A DNA stretch of 6,754 bases from Oscillospiraceae bacterium (lineage in GTDB: Bacteria > Bacillota > Clostridia > Oscillospirales > Oscillospiraceae): assembly GCA_031263805.1 (NCBI GenBank), contig JAISFB010000052.1, positions 1 through 6,754 of the forward strand, given 5' to 3'. How positions within the stretch are numbered: position 1 is the first letter of the stretch; every line of letters starts with the position of its first letter. The notes beneath the pieces are model-generated. The model did no database searches, was not told the origin of the DNA, and saw only the letters and a list, made by a program, of their open reading frames with translations. Below, in pieces: positions 1 through 5,027 of this stretch. The position numbers and the translations under genes were made by a program.

Positions 1-14
1 AATTTTATTTGATT

Positions 15-21
15 AGGAGGT
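15..21 (+). promoter_or_regulatory. Ribosome binding site of rpmB
   Basis: AGGAGGT is a near-full match to the anti-Shine-Dalgarno complement and lies 8 nt before the ATG at 29. It decides the start. An in-frame GTG at 20 overlaps the Shine-Dalgarno itself, so it cannot be the initiator. The 14 bases upstream are AT-rich, but too little sequence is present to call a promoter. Confidence 0.9.
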
Positions 22-28
22 GCGGCAA

Positions 29-235
29 ATGGCCAAGTGCGATTTTTGCGGCAAAGGCGTTTCTTTCGGCATTCAGGTAAGCCACTCCCACAGGCGCAGC
101 AACCGTATGTGGAAACCGAACGTCAAACGCGTAGCGGCTGTTGTGAACGGCTCTCCGCGTCACGTCCATGTATGTACGCGCTGCCTGCGCAGCGGGAAAG
201 TGACAAGAGCGGCAAAAGCAGCAAGCGCGGTATGA
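29..235 (+). CDS. rpmB: 50S ribosomal protein L28
   Basis: This 68-residue protein is a structural component of the large ribosomal subunit. It opens with MAKCDFCGKG, followed by the basic, Ser/His/Arg-rich stretch and the 'RMWKPNV' segment typical of L28. The C-terminal half carries a second cysteine pair in HVCTRC. Cysteines 4, 7, 49 and 52 form two CxxC pairs, as in the zinc-binding (C+) form of the protein; many bacteria carry a C-minus form instead. Length is normal for the short L28 type. The start at 29 is set by a strong Shine-Dalgarno. The gene is followed by an intrinsic terminator, so it seems to be transcribed apart from the genes downstream. Its promoter lies outside the window. 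Confidence 0.96.
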   Translation: MAKCDFCGKGVSFGIQVSHSHRRSNRMWKPNVKRVAAVVNGSPRHVHVCTRCLRSGKVTRAAKAASAV

Positions 236-240
236 GCCCG

Positions 241-254
241 CGGGGGAGTCCCCG
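241..254 (+). other. Small GC-rich hairpin after rpmB
   Basis: CGGGG (241-245) can pair with CCCCG (250-254) around a 4-nt loop. It starts 6 nt after the rpmB stop codon and 11 nt before the terminator stem. It may protect the 3' end of the mRNA or help termination. It could also be a chance structure in GC-rich sequence. Confidence 0.4.
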
Positions 255-264
255 TAACAGAGCC

Positions 265-292
265 GAAAAAGCCCGGTCAGACGGGCTTTTTC
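265..292 (+). terminator. Rho-independent terminator of rpmB
   Basis: GAAAAAGCCCG (265-275) pairs perfectly with CGGGCTTTTTC (282-292) across the 6-nt loop GTCAGA. This gives an 11-bp stem with a GC core and a run of five T at 287-291. The mirrored A-run at 266-270 means it could also work on the opposite strand, but no minus-strand gene is seen nearby. The next 68 bases, up to the following start codon, show no other feature and no convincing promoter. Confidence 0.9.
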
Positions 293-360
293 AATTTCAT
301 CAGCGCGCGGCGCATACGTGAGACTTACGCGGGCATATATTTGGCGTCGGTGATAATTGT

Positions 361-873
361 ATGCTTGAGCTCATCGATCTGCTGACGCGTCACGTCTGCG
401 AGCGCCTGTCAAATCCGCGCGGCGCCGCTTATTACGCGGGCGGCGTCAAGGTGTCGGAAACGCTTGCCCTGCTGTGCAGGCTGAACAGATATGTGTACGC
501 CGACGTCCCGAAATCATTTCGCCGCGCCATAGACGGGCTGCGGGCGCGGACCGGCGCGTCCGTGATATTGGAGCCATCGCCGGAGCGCGTGCTCGGCGCC
601 GATATCGCGATACTCGAAACGGACGTCCCGCGGCGGCGCTTTTCCGAAAACTGCGTCGTGTACGCGACGCGCGAAAGCTATTACGACGGCGTGCGCTGGT
701 CGCGCCGCGTAGGCGGGATAAAGGCCGCGGTGTACGACGGCGCGCTGCGGGAAAGCTTTACGCTTCCGGCGGCTTACAACGCCATACGCCGACGCGCCGC
801 CGAGCTCGGCGGAATAATAATCTTGACAAAACCGCCCGGACAAAATATAATTGCGCCGACGGAGCCCGAATAA
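361..873 (+). CDS. Unrecognised 170-residue protein between rpmB and greA
   Basis: I do not recognise this protein. It is probably a real gene. Codon third positions are strongly GC-biased like the neighbours, and GGTGAT (349-354), a match to the 3' half of the Shine-Dalgarno consensus, lies 6 nt before the ATG. The product is soluble and Arg/Ala-rich, with no signal peptide or membrane segment. It reads as alternating helices and short hydrophobic strands (for example residues 66-71 'ASVILE', 79-86 'GADIAILE', 98-102, 149-155 'LGGIIIL'). That pattern is compatible with an alpha/beta, perhaps Rossmann-like, fold, but no nucleotide-binding glycine motif or catalytic signature is evident. A terminator separates it from rpmB. 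Its last codons contain the promoter of the downstream operon, so it may be transcribed weakly or separately. I see no convincing promoter of its own. Confidence 0.75.
   Translation: MLELIDLLTRHVCERLSNPRGAAYYAGGVKVSETLALLCRLNRYVYADVPKSFRRAIDGLRARTGASVILEPSPERVLGADIAILETDVPRRRFSENCVVYATRESYYDGVRWSRRVGGIKAAVYDGALRESFTLPAAYNAIRRRAAELGGIIILTKPPGQNIIAPTEPE
823..851 (+). promoter_or_regulatory. Consensus sigma-A promoter of the greA operon
   Basis: TTGACA (823-828) and TATAAT (846-851) are exact matches to the -35 and -10 consensus of the housekeeping sigma factor, separated by the optimal 17 bp. The sequence just upstream (AATAATAATC) is AT-rich, unlike its surroundings. Transcription should begin near 858, giving a leader of about 70 nt before the greA ATG at 929. 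The promoter lies wholly inside the 3' end of the preceding gene. No operator is visible, so strong constitutive expression is the simplest reading. Confidence 0.85.
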
Positions 874-893
874 GACCGGCAAAAAAAGCTTGC

Positions 894-914
894 GGCGTCA
901 ATGCTCTTGGCGCC
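894..914 (+). promoter_or_regulatory. Leader hairpin upstream of the greA ribosome binding site
   Basis: In the expected mRNA leader, GGCGUCAA (894-901) pairs with UUGGCGCC (907-914), with one G-U wobble and a 5-nt loop UGCUC. The stem ends 4 nt before the AGGAGG of greA and follows a run of seven A (881-887). The right arm is also part of the DNA palindrome TTGGCGCCAA (907-916). It leaves the Shine-Dalgarno unpaired, so it may stabilise the message or serve as a binding site. It lacks a U-run and is not a terminator. Confidence 0.45.
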
Positions 915-918
915 AATC

Positions 919-924
919 AGGAGG
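919..924 (+). promoter_or_regulatory. Ribosome binding site of greA
   Basis: AGGAGG lies 4 nt before the ATG at 929. It fixes the GreA start there. The reading frame stays open upstream to an ATG at 851, but that codon overlaps the -10 element and precedes the predicted transcription start. Confidence 0.88.
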
Positions 925-928
925 AAAA

Positions 929-1414
929 ATGGCGGAAAAAACAGTAAAAGAAGCGAAATTCAAGATGAGCCCGGAGCGCCTTGACGCTCTGCGCGCGGAG
1001 CTTACGCATTTACAGACGGTGCGCGAAAAAGAGGTCGCGGAGCAAATAAAGGAGGCGCGCTCCTTCGGCGATCTTTCGGAAAACAGCGAGTATGAGGAAG
1101 CGAAAAACGAGCAGAGCAAGCTGTACGCAAGGATCGCGGAGATAAACAATCTTATCGAAAACGCGGAAATCTTCGAGACGGCGGACACGGACGGCAAGGT
1201 CGGCGTAGGCTCGGCCGCGCTCGTTATCGACCTTGAGGACGGCTCTGAGACGGAATACCGCATCGTCGGCTCGCAGGAGGCCAATCCCGCGAATAATATG
1301 ATCTCAGACGATTCGCCGTTCGGAAAAGCGCTTATCGGGTGCGTCCCGGGCGACGAATTTGTAGTCGAGGCGCCTGCGGGCAAGCTGCGGTTCAAGCTGA
1401 AAGAGGTAAAGTAG
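929..1414 (+). CDS. greA: Transcription elongation factor GreA
   Basis: This 161-residue protein (family norm about 158) binds the RNA polymerase secondary channel and stimulates cleavage of backtracked RNA, so that stalled complexes can resume. The N-terminal half is the long charged coiled coil (about residues 14-80). Its tip carries 'GDLSENSEYEEA', with acidic D48 and E51 at the places of the two residues that help hold the catalytic Mg2+ in known GreA. The C-terminal half is the FKBP-like domain, with the conserved 'ISDDSPFGKALIGCVPGD' segment near residues 132-149. It is the first gene after the consensus promoter and lies 47 bp before lysS, a pairing common in Firmicutes. The start is set by the AGGAGG at 919. 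Confidence 0.97.
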   Translation: MAEKTVKEAKFKMSPERLDALRAELTHLQTVREKEVAEQIKEARSFGDLSENSEYEEAKNEQSKLYARIAEINNLIENAEIFETADTDGKVGVGSAALVIDLEDGSETEYRIVGSQEANPANNMISDDSPFGKALIGCVPGDEFVVEAPAGKLRFKLKEVK

Positions 1415-1424
1415 CAAAGCTGAA

Positions 1425-1450
1425 GCAAAAATATAAGCAAAAAATATAAG
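1425..1450 (+). repeat. Tandem near-repeat in the greA-lysS gap
   Basis: GCAAAAATATAAG (1425-1437) is followed at once, sharing one G, by GCAAAAAATATAAG (1437-1450). The copies differ by one A. This AT-rich patch sits directly before the lysS ribosome binding site AGGTGA (1452-1457). It looks like a slippage duplication. The TATAAG hexamers resemble -10 elements, but neither has a matching -35 at 16-18 bp, so no promoter is called. Confidence 0.6.
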
Positions 1451-1461
1451 TAGGTGAAAGT

Positions 1462-2958
1462 ATGAGCGGGGAAATTGTCGTAACGCCCGAAAGCGGATTG
1501 TCAGAGCTGCTGCAAATACGGCGGGATAAGCTCGCGCGGCTGCGCGAGACGGGGCAAGACCCGTTTCGCGAGACGCGCTTTGACCGCACGTCGTATTCGC
1601 GCGATATTTTGGAGAATTACGACGCGCTGGAGGGGCGGGACGTCACTCTCGCCGGGCGGATAATGGCGAAGCGCGGAATGGGCAAGGCGATTTTCGCGGA
1701 CTTGAAGGACGACCGCGGCGTTGTGCAGATATACGTCCGGCGCGACGACGTCGGCGAAGACGCGTTCGAGGAATTCAAGAAGTGGGATATCGGCGACATC
1801 GCCGGCGTCTCGGGCTTCGTGTTCAAGACGAGGATGGGCGAGATATCCGTCCACTGCCGGTCGATAAAGCTCTTATCGAAGTCGTTGCGCCCGCTGCCGG
1901 AGAAATACCACGGGCTCACGGACACGGAGACGAAATACCGCCGGCGTTACCTCGATTTGATAATGGACGAAAACACGCGCCGCGCGTTTGAGATACGCAG
2001 CGCGTTCATACGCCATTTCCGCGCTTATCTCGACGAGCGCGGCTTTTTGGAGGTGGAAACGCCCGTGTTCAACGTGACGGCGGGCGGCGCGGCGGCGCGC
2101 CCGTTTATCACGCGCCACAATACGCTCGGCATTGATATGTATATGCGCATAGCGTTAGAGCTGCACTTAAAGCGGCTCATCGTCGGCGGGATAGAGCGAG
2201 TCTATGAAATAGGCAAGCTGTTCCGCAACGAGGGGATGGATACGAAGCACAGCCCGGAATTTACGATGATAGAGCTTTATCAGGCATACGCCGACTACGA
2301 GGATATGATGACGCTGTTTGAGCAGGTGCTCTCCTCCGCCGCGATGAGTATTTTGGGCACATATACTGTCGATTGGCAGGGAGAGACGATAGACCTCACG
2401 CCCGGCTGGCGGCGGATGACTATGGCGGAGGCCGTAAGGCTGCACACGGGCGTCGATTTTATGTCGTTTGAGAGCACGGCGGACGCGATAAAAGCCGCCG
2501 GGTCGATAGGCGTGAAAATGCCCGACGGCAAGGTGCCGAGCTGGGGCGATCTTCTCTACGAATGCTTCGACCAGCGCGTCGAGGAAAAGCTGATACAGCC
2601 CGTTTTCATAACGGAGCACCCGATAGAAATTTCGCCGTTCGCGAAGAAAAAGCCCGGCGACCCGCGCCTGACCGAGCGTTTTGAGGCGTTCATATGCCGC
2701 AGCGAAATTGCGAACGCCTTTTCCGAGCTGAACGACCCGATAGACCAGCGTGAGAGATTTTTGCGCCAGGCGGCGCTTCGCTCGGCGGGCGACGATGAGG
2801 CGGAGATGATGGACGAGGACTTTGTAACGGCGCTCGAATACGGTATGCCCCCGACGGGCGGCATAGGCGTCGGCATCGACCGCTGCGTTATGCTGCTGAC
2901 GGGAAGCTCGTCCATCCGGGATGTTCAATTTTTCCCCGTGATGAAGCCTTTGGACTGA
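1462..2958 (+). CDS. lysS: Lysine--tRNA ligase, class II
   Basis: This cytoplasmic enzyme charges tRNA-Lys with lysine, using ATP. The 498-residue length is normal for bacterial LysRS. Residues about 60-145 are the OB-fold anticodon-binding domain ('VTLAGRIMAKRGMGKAIFADL'-like start). The class II catalytic core follows. Motif 1 is around 'GFLEVETPVF' (194-203), with 'AGGAAARPF' (207-215) after it. Motif 2 holds 'GKLFRNEGMDTKHSPEF' (251-267), with R255. Motif 3 is 'GMPPTGGIGVGIDR' (461-474), ending in the ATP-binding arginine R474. The 'TEHPIEISPFAKK' (384-396) and 'RFEAFICRSEIANAFSELND' (406-425) blocks are also LysRS-specific. The usual 'HNPEFT' reads 'HSPEFT', a mild change. AGGTGA at 1452-1457 precedes the ATG. 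No T-box leader is seen; expression is probably from the greA promoter. Confidence 0.97.
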   Translation: MSGEIVVTPESGLSELLQIRRDKLARLRETGQDPFRETRFDRTSYSRDILENYDALEGRDVTLAGRIMAKRGMGKAIFADLKDDRGVVQIYVRRDDVGEDAFEEFKKWDIGDIAGVSGFVFKTRMGEISVHCRSIKLLSKSLRPLPEKYHGLTDTETKYRRRYLDLIMDENTRRAFEIRSAFIRHFRAYLDERGFLEVETPVFNVTAGGAAARPFITRHNTLGIDMYMRIALELHLKRLIVGGIERVYEIGKLFRNEGMDTKHSPEFTMIELYQAYADYEDMMTLFEQVLSSAAMSILGTYTVDWQGETIDLTPGWRRMTMAEAVRLHTGVDFMSFESTADAIKAAGSIGVKMPDGKVPSWGDLLYECFDQRVEEKLIQPVFITEHPIEISPFAKKKPGDPRLTERFEAFICRSEIANAFSELNDPIDQRERFLRQAALRSAGDDEAEMMDEDFVTALEYGMPPTGGIGVGIDRCVMLLTGSSSIRDVQFFPVMKPLD

Positions 2959-2961
2959 ATC

Positions 2962-3747
2962 ATGGCGGAGATCACAAGCCGCCGATCTGCGGCTGCCGCG
3001 CATCTGCGGCGGCTTGGTCGCGACCGCGAATACAGATATTCGAGCGGCGAAATGCTCTGCGACGGACTGCGCTGTCTGCGCGAGGCGATGGCGAGCGATA
3101 CCGAGATCACGGCGGTCCTGACTGCGAAAGGCGCGGGCGGACGCGAGCTGACGGAGCTTCAAAGCTCCGGAGCTCCGGTTTACGGCGCCCCGGCGGAGAT
3201 ATTTGATTATATCTCCCCGCTGAAAACGGCTCAGGACATCCTGTTTTCGTGCAAAATACCCGCGGCGCGCGAAGCGTCGGCGGGAGCGCGGAATATTGTA
3301 TTAGACGGGGTGCAGGACCCCGGAAACGTCGGCACGGCGATACGCTCCGCGGCGGCGTTCGGCATTGACAGCGTCATACTCATCGGCCCCTGCGCCGACC
3401 CTTACGGACCGAAAACCGCGCGCGCTTCGATGGGCGCGGTTTTTCATAAAAACGTCGTACAAAGCGACTGTGACGGGCTGCGCCGCCTGAAAGAGCGCGG
3501 AATGACGCTTTACGGCGCGGCGGCGGGCGGCGGGACGCTTAATTTCGGAAACGCGGGGCTTTCGCGCGCGTCCGTCGCCGTCGGAAGCGAGGGCGCGGGG
3601 CTGTCCGCAGAAACGCTTGCCCTTTGCGCGGGATTTATCGCGATACCTATGGAACCGCTGACCGAATCACTCAACGCGGGCGTCGCCGCGAGTATCATAA
3701 TGTGGGAAATGTACAAAGGAGCGCGAGAAAACTATGTCAACACTTAA
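2962..3747 (+). CDS. SpoU/TrmH-family RNA 2'-O-methyltransferase
   Basis: This 261-residue protein is predicted to methylate a ribose 2'-OH in rRNA or tRNA using S-adenosylmethionine. An N-terminal substrate-binding domain (about 1-95) is followed by the SPOUT knot domain with all three motifs. Motif 1 is 'DGVQDPGNVGTAIRSAAAFG' (115-134; N122 and R128 are the conserved polar residues). Motif 2 is 'VAVGSEGAGLS' (205-215). Motif 3 is 'IPMEPLTESLNAGVAASI' (228-245). In the N-terminal domain the family's usual 'vEG' appears as 'CDG' (33-35). The RNA target cannot be told from sequence; RlmB- or TrmH-like enzymes share these motifs. It starts 3 nt after the lysS stop with no visible Shine-Dalgarno, which suggests translational coupling to lysS. 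Its 3' end overlaps dprA by 14 nt. Confidence 0.93.
   Translation: MAEITSRRSAAAAHLRRLGRDREYRYSSGEMLCDGLRCLREAMASDTEITAVLTAKGAGGRELTELQSSGAPVYGAPAEIFDYISPLKTAQDILFSCKIPAAREASAGARNIVLDGVQDPGNVGTAIRSAAAFGIDSVILIGPCADPYGPKTARASMGAVFHKNVVQSDCDGLRRLKERGMTLYGAAAGGGTLNFGNAGLSRASVAVGSEGAGLSAETLALCAGFIAIPMEPLTESLNAGVAASIIMWEMYKGARENYVNT
2975..3016 (+). repeat. Inverted repeat at the start of the methyltransferase gene
   Basis: CAAGCCGCCG (2975-2984) and CGGCGGCTTG (3007-3016) form a 10-bp perfect stem around a 22-nt loop, 13 nt after the start of the gene. The loop overlaps a direct repeat of ATCTGCGGC (2985-2993 and 3002-3010). In mRNA it would fold next to an initiation site that lacks a Shine-Dalgarno, so it could reinforce dependence on ribosomes arriving from lysS. 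That role is inference. Confidence 0.5.
3152..3178 (+). repeat. Overlapping palindromes inside the methyltransferase gene
   Basis: CGGAGCT (3152-3158) pairs with AGCTCCG (3163-3169) over a 4-nt loop. The right arm overlaps a perfect 12-bp palindrome, CCGGAGCTCCGG (3167-3178). The three GGAGCT/AGCTCC units can form alternative, mutually exclusive stems. They encode residues in the linker-like end of the N-terminal domain (around 'ELQSSGAPVYG'). No T-run follows, so this is not a terminator. Confidence 0.4.
3412..3444 (+). other. Terminator-like hairpin within the methyltransferase gene
   Basis: AAAACCGCGC (3412-3421) pairs perfectly with GCGCGGTTTT (3434-3443) across a 12-nt loop. A run of five T closes the right side (3440-3444). 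The shape, with a GC core flanked by A and T runs, copies an intrinsic terminator. It encodes the conserved 'KTARASMGAVFH' region, however, and translating ribosomes would normally prevent its folding. It may act when translation lags, lowering transcription of dprA and topA. This is inference. Confidence 0.4.
3715..3721 (+). promoter_or_regulatory. Ribosome binding site of dprA
   Basis: AAAGGAG lies 12 nt before the dprA ATG at 3734, inside the end of the methyltransferase gene. The spacing is long, so initiation probably also relies on ribosomes finishing the overlapping upstream gene. Confidence 0.55.
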
Positions 3748-4999
3748 ATACTACGTATGGCTGTCGGCGCTGCCGGGCATCGGCGCGTCCGCCGCGGGAA
3801 AGCTCCTGCGGCGCTTCGGTTCCGCCGAAGGCGTATTTTTCGCCGACCCGGAGGAGCAGAAAAAGACGCCGGAGCTCACACAGTCGGAGCTTGCCGCGCT
3901 GTCGAATAAAGACCTCGCCCGTCCGAGCCGGATATTGGCGCGCTGCGCCGAGCTCGGGCAGCGCGTCGTCACGATACAGGACGCCGAGTATCCGGAGCGT
4001 CTGCGCAATATCTACGACCCGCCCATCGTGCTGTACGTCAAAGGGCGTTTCCCGGCAATCGACGAGGAAGCGGCGATTGCCGTCGTAGGTACGCGCACCT
4101 GCACGCCTTACGGATTGAAAACGGCTGAGAATTGCGGCTACGTGCTCGCGCGGCGCGGGCTGCTCGTCGTAACGGGGCTGGCCAAGGGCGTCGATACTGC
4201 GGCGGCGCTTGGCGCGCTGCGAGGGGGCGGGGCCGTTATCGGAGTCCTCGGATGCGGGATCGACGTCGTTTATCCCCGGTCAAACGCGGAGCTTTATGAG
4301 GACGTTGCAAACGTCGGCGCGCTCGTTTCCGAATATCCGCCGGGGACGGAGGTCGCGGGACATCATTTTCCCGTCCGCAACCGCATCATCTCGGGGATGT
4401 CGGTCGGTGTGGCGGTCATAGAGGCCCCGCTGCGCAGCGGGGCGCTGATAACGGCGTCGCGCGCGTTGGAGCAGGGGAGGGACGTTTTCGCCGTGCCGGG
4501 CAACGTAGACGCCTCCGCCAGCGCGGGCGCGAATAAGCTTTTGCGCGACGGCGCGATACCGATGCTCGCGCCGGAGGATATCGTAAACGAATACGCGGGA
4601 TTGTTCCCGCTGAAAATCAACGGGGGCAGCGTGAAAATATCCCCGCTCGACAAAAAACTTGAAAAAAGACTGATAACGGGACAAAAGCCGACGGAAAAAG
4701 GGCTTGACAGCGCGGCGGGAAACGAATATATTGACACAGATGCGGCGGCGAAAGAGCAGGCGGCACAAGAAGCAGTGGAAAAAGCGGCGCAAAAAACGGA
4801 GGACTCGCTCACGGGCGCCGAAAAAACCGTTTTCAGCGCGCTCCGGAGTCTGTCGCGCCCCGGCGAGGCGGTGCATATCGACGATATTATCGCGACGGTC
4901 GATATTCCCGCGGCGGAAGCGCTCGGCGCGATGACGATGCTCGAAATCGACGGAAACGCCGTATCTCTCGGCAGCGGCTTCTACGCGCTGTCCAAATAA
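3734..4999 (+). CDS. dprA: DNA-processing protein DprA (Smf)
   Basis: DprA binds incoming single-stranded DNA during natural transformation and loads RecA on it; homologues also occur in species not known to be competent. The 421 residues show three parts. An N-terminal helix-hairpin-helix region has 'LSALPGIGASAAGKLLRRFG' (10-29). The Rossmann-like core (about 75-290) contains 'VGTRTCTPYG' (118-127), 'TGLAKGVDTAA' (147-157), 'GCGIDVVYP' (173-181), 'HFPVRNRIISG' (211-221) and 'SGALITA' (235-241). A Lys/Glu/Ala-rich linker (about 300-358) leads to a C-terminal winged-helix domain (about 360-420). The usual 'SGxARGIDxAAH' reads 'TGLAKGVDTAAA', so the conserved His is replaced by Ala158. The gene overlaps the methyltransferase by 14 nt and is 28 bp from topA, a typical dprA-topA arrangement. 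Confidence 0.96.
   Translation: MSTLKYYVWLSALPGIGASAAGKLLRRFGSAEGVFFADPEEQKKTPELTQSELAALSNKDLARPSRILARCAELGQRVVTIQDAEYPERLRNIYDPPIVLYVKGRFPAIDEEAAIAVVGTRTCTPYGLKTAENCGYVLARRGLLVVTGLAKGVDTAAALGALRGGGAVIGVLGCGIDVVYPRSNAELYEDVANVGALVSEYPPGTEVAGHHFPVRNRIISGMSVGVAVIEAPLRSGALITASRALEQGRDVFAVPGNVDASASAGANKLLRDGAIPMLAPEDIVNEYAGLFPLKINGGSVKISPLDKKLEKRLITGQKPTEKGLDSAAGNEYIDTDAAAKEQAAQEAVEKAAQKTEDSLTGAEKTVFSALRSLSRPGEAVHIDDIIATVDIPAAEALGAMTMLEIDGNAVSLGSGFYALSK
4424..4443 (+). repeat. Perfect 20-bp palindrome within dprA
   Basis: GCCCCGCT (4424-4431) and AGCGGGGC (4436-4443) surround GCGC, making the whole 20 bp a perfect inverted repeat. As RNA it gives an 8-bp, almost all-GC stem with a tetraloop. It codes for residues around 'APLRSGAL', part of a conserved DprA motif, so part of its sequence is forced by the protein. 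No T-run follows. Confidence 0.6.
4704..4732 (+). promoter_or_regulatory. Candidate internal promoter for topA
   Basis: TTGACA (4704-4709) and TATATT (4727-4732) are separated by exactly 17 bp, giving a perfect -35 and a -10 with 5 of 6 consensus bases. Transcription would begin near 4739, about 290 nt before the topA ATG. It falls in the dprA segment coding for the low-complexity linker, where protein constraint is weakest. It could let topA respond independently, for example to supercoiling, as topA promoters do elsewhere. Function is inferred from sequence alone. Confidence 0.55.
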
Positions 5000-5013
5000 A
5001 AGCGTTATACGAA

Positions 5014-5020
5014 AAGGAAG
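5014..5020 (+). promoter_or_regulatory. Ribosome binding site of topA
   Basis: AAGGAAG lies 7 nt before the ATG at 5028, in the 28-bp gap after dprA. The spacing is near optimal and supports this start, which gives the family's usual short N-terminus 'MAKTNLVIVESPAKA'. Confidence 0.8.
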
Positions 5021-5027
5021 TGCATTA

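Noticed and set aside
325..357. Possible promoter before the unrecognised gene (TATATT and GATAAT hexamers)
   Set aside because: Neither has a -35 at proper spacing, and the GATAAT would place the transcript start beyond the ATG.
474..947. Alternative + strand frame overlapping the unrecognised gene and greA
   Set aside because: The Arg/Ala-rich product is typical of a shifted frame in GC-rich DNA, has no ribosome binding site, and runs through the greA promoter and leader.
1580..1608. TTGACC-N17-GATATT inside lysS
   Set aside because: Three mismatches in total across both hexamers, and no gene start follows nearby; likely chance.
2167..3162. Long minus-strand open frame (331 codons) opposite lysS and the methyltransferase
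   Set aside because: It lies opposite the strongly supported lysS and the next gene. GC-rich codons leave few stops on the opposite strand, and the predicted product is Arg/His/Ala-rich with no recognisable motif.
3365..3370. TTGACA within the methyltransferase gene
   Set aside because: No -10-like hexamer is found 16-18 bp downstream; the sequence there is GCCCCT-like.
4819..4833. GAAAA/TTTTC inverted repeat near the end of dprA as a terminator
   Set aside because: The stem is short and almost all A-T, with no GC core.
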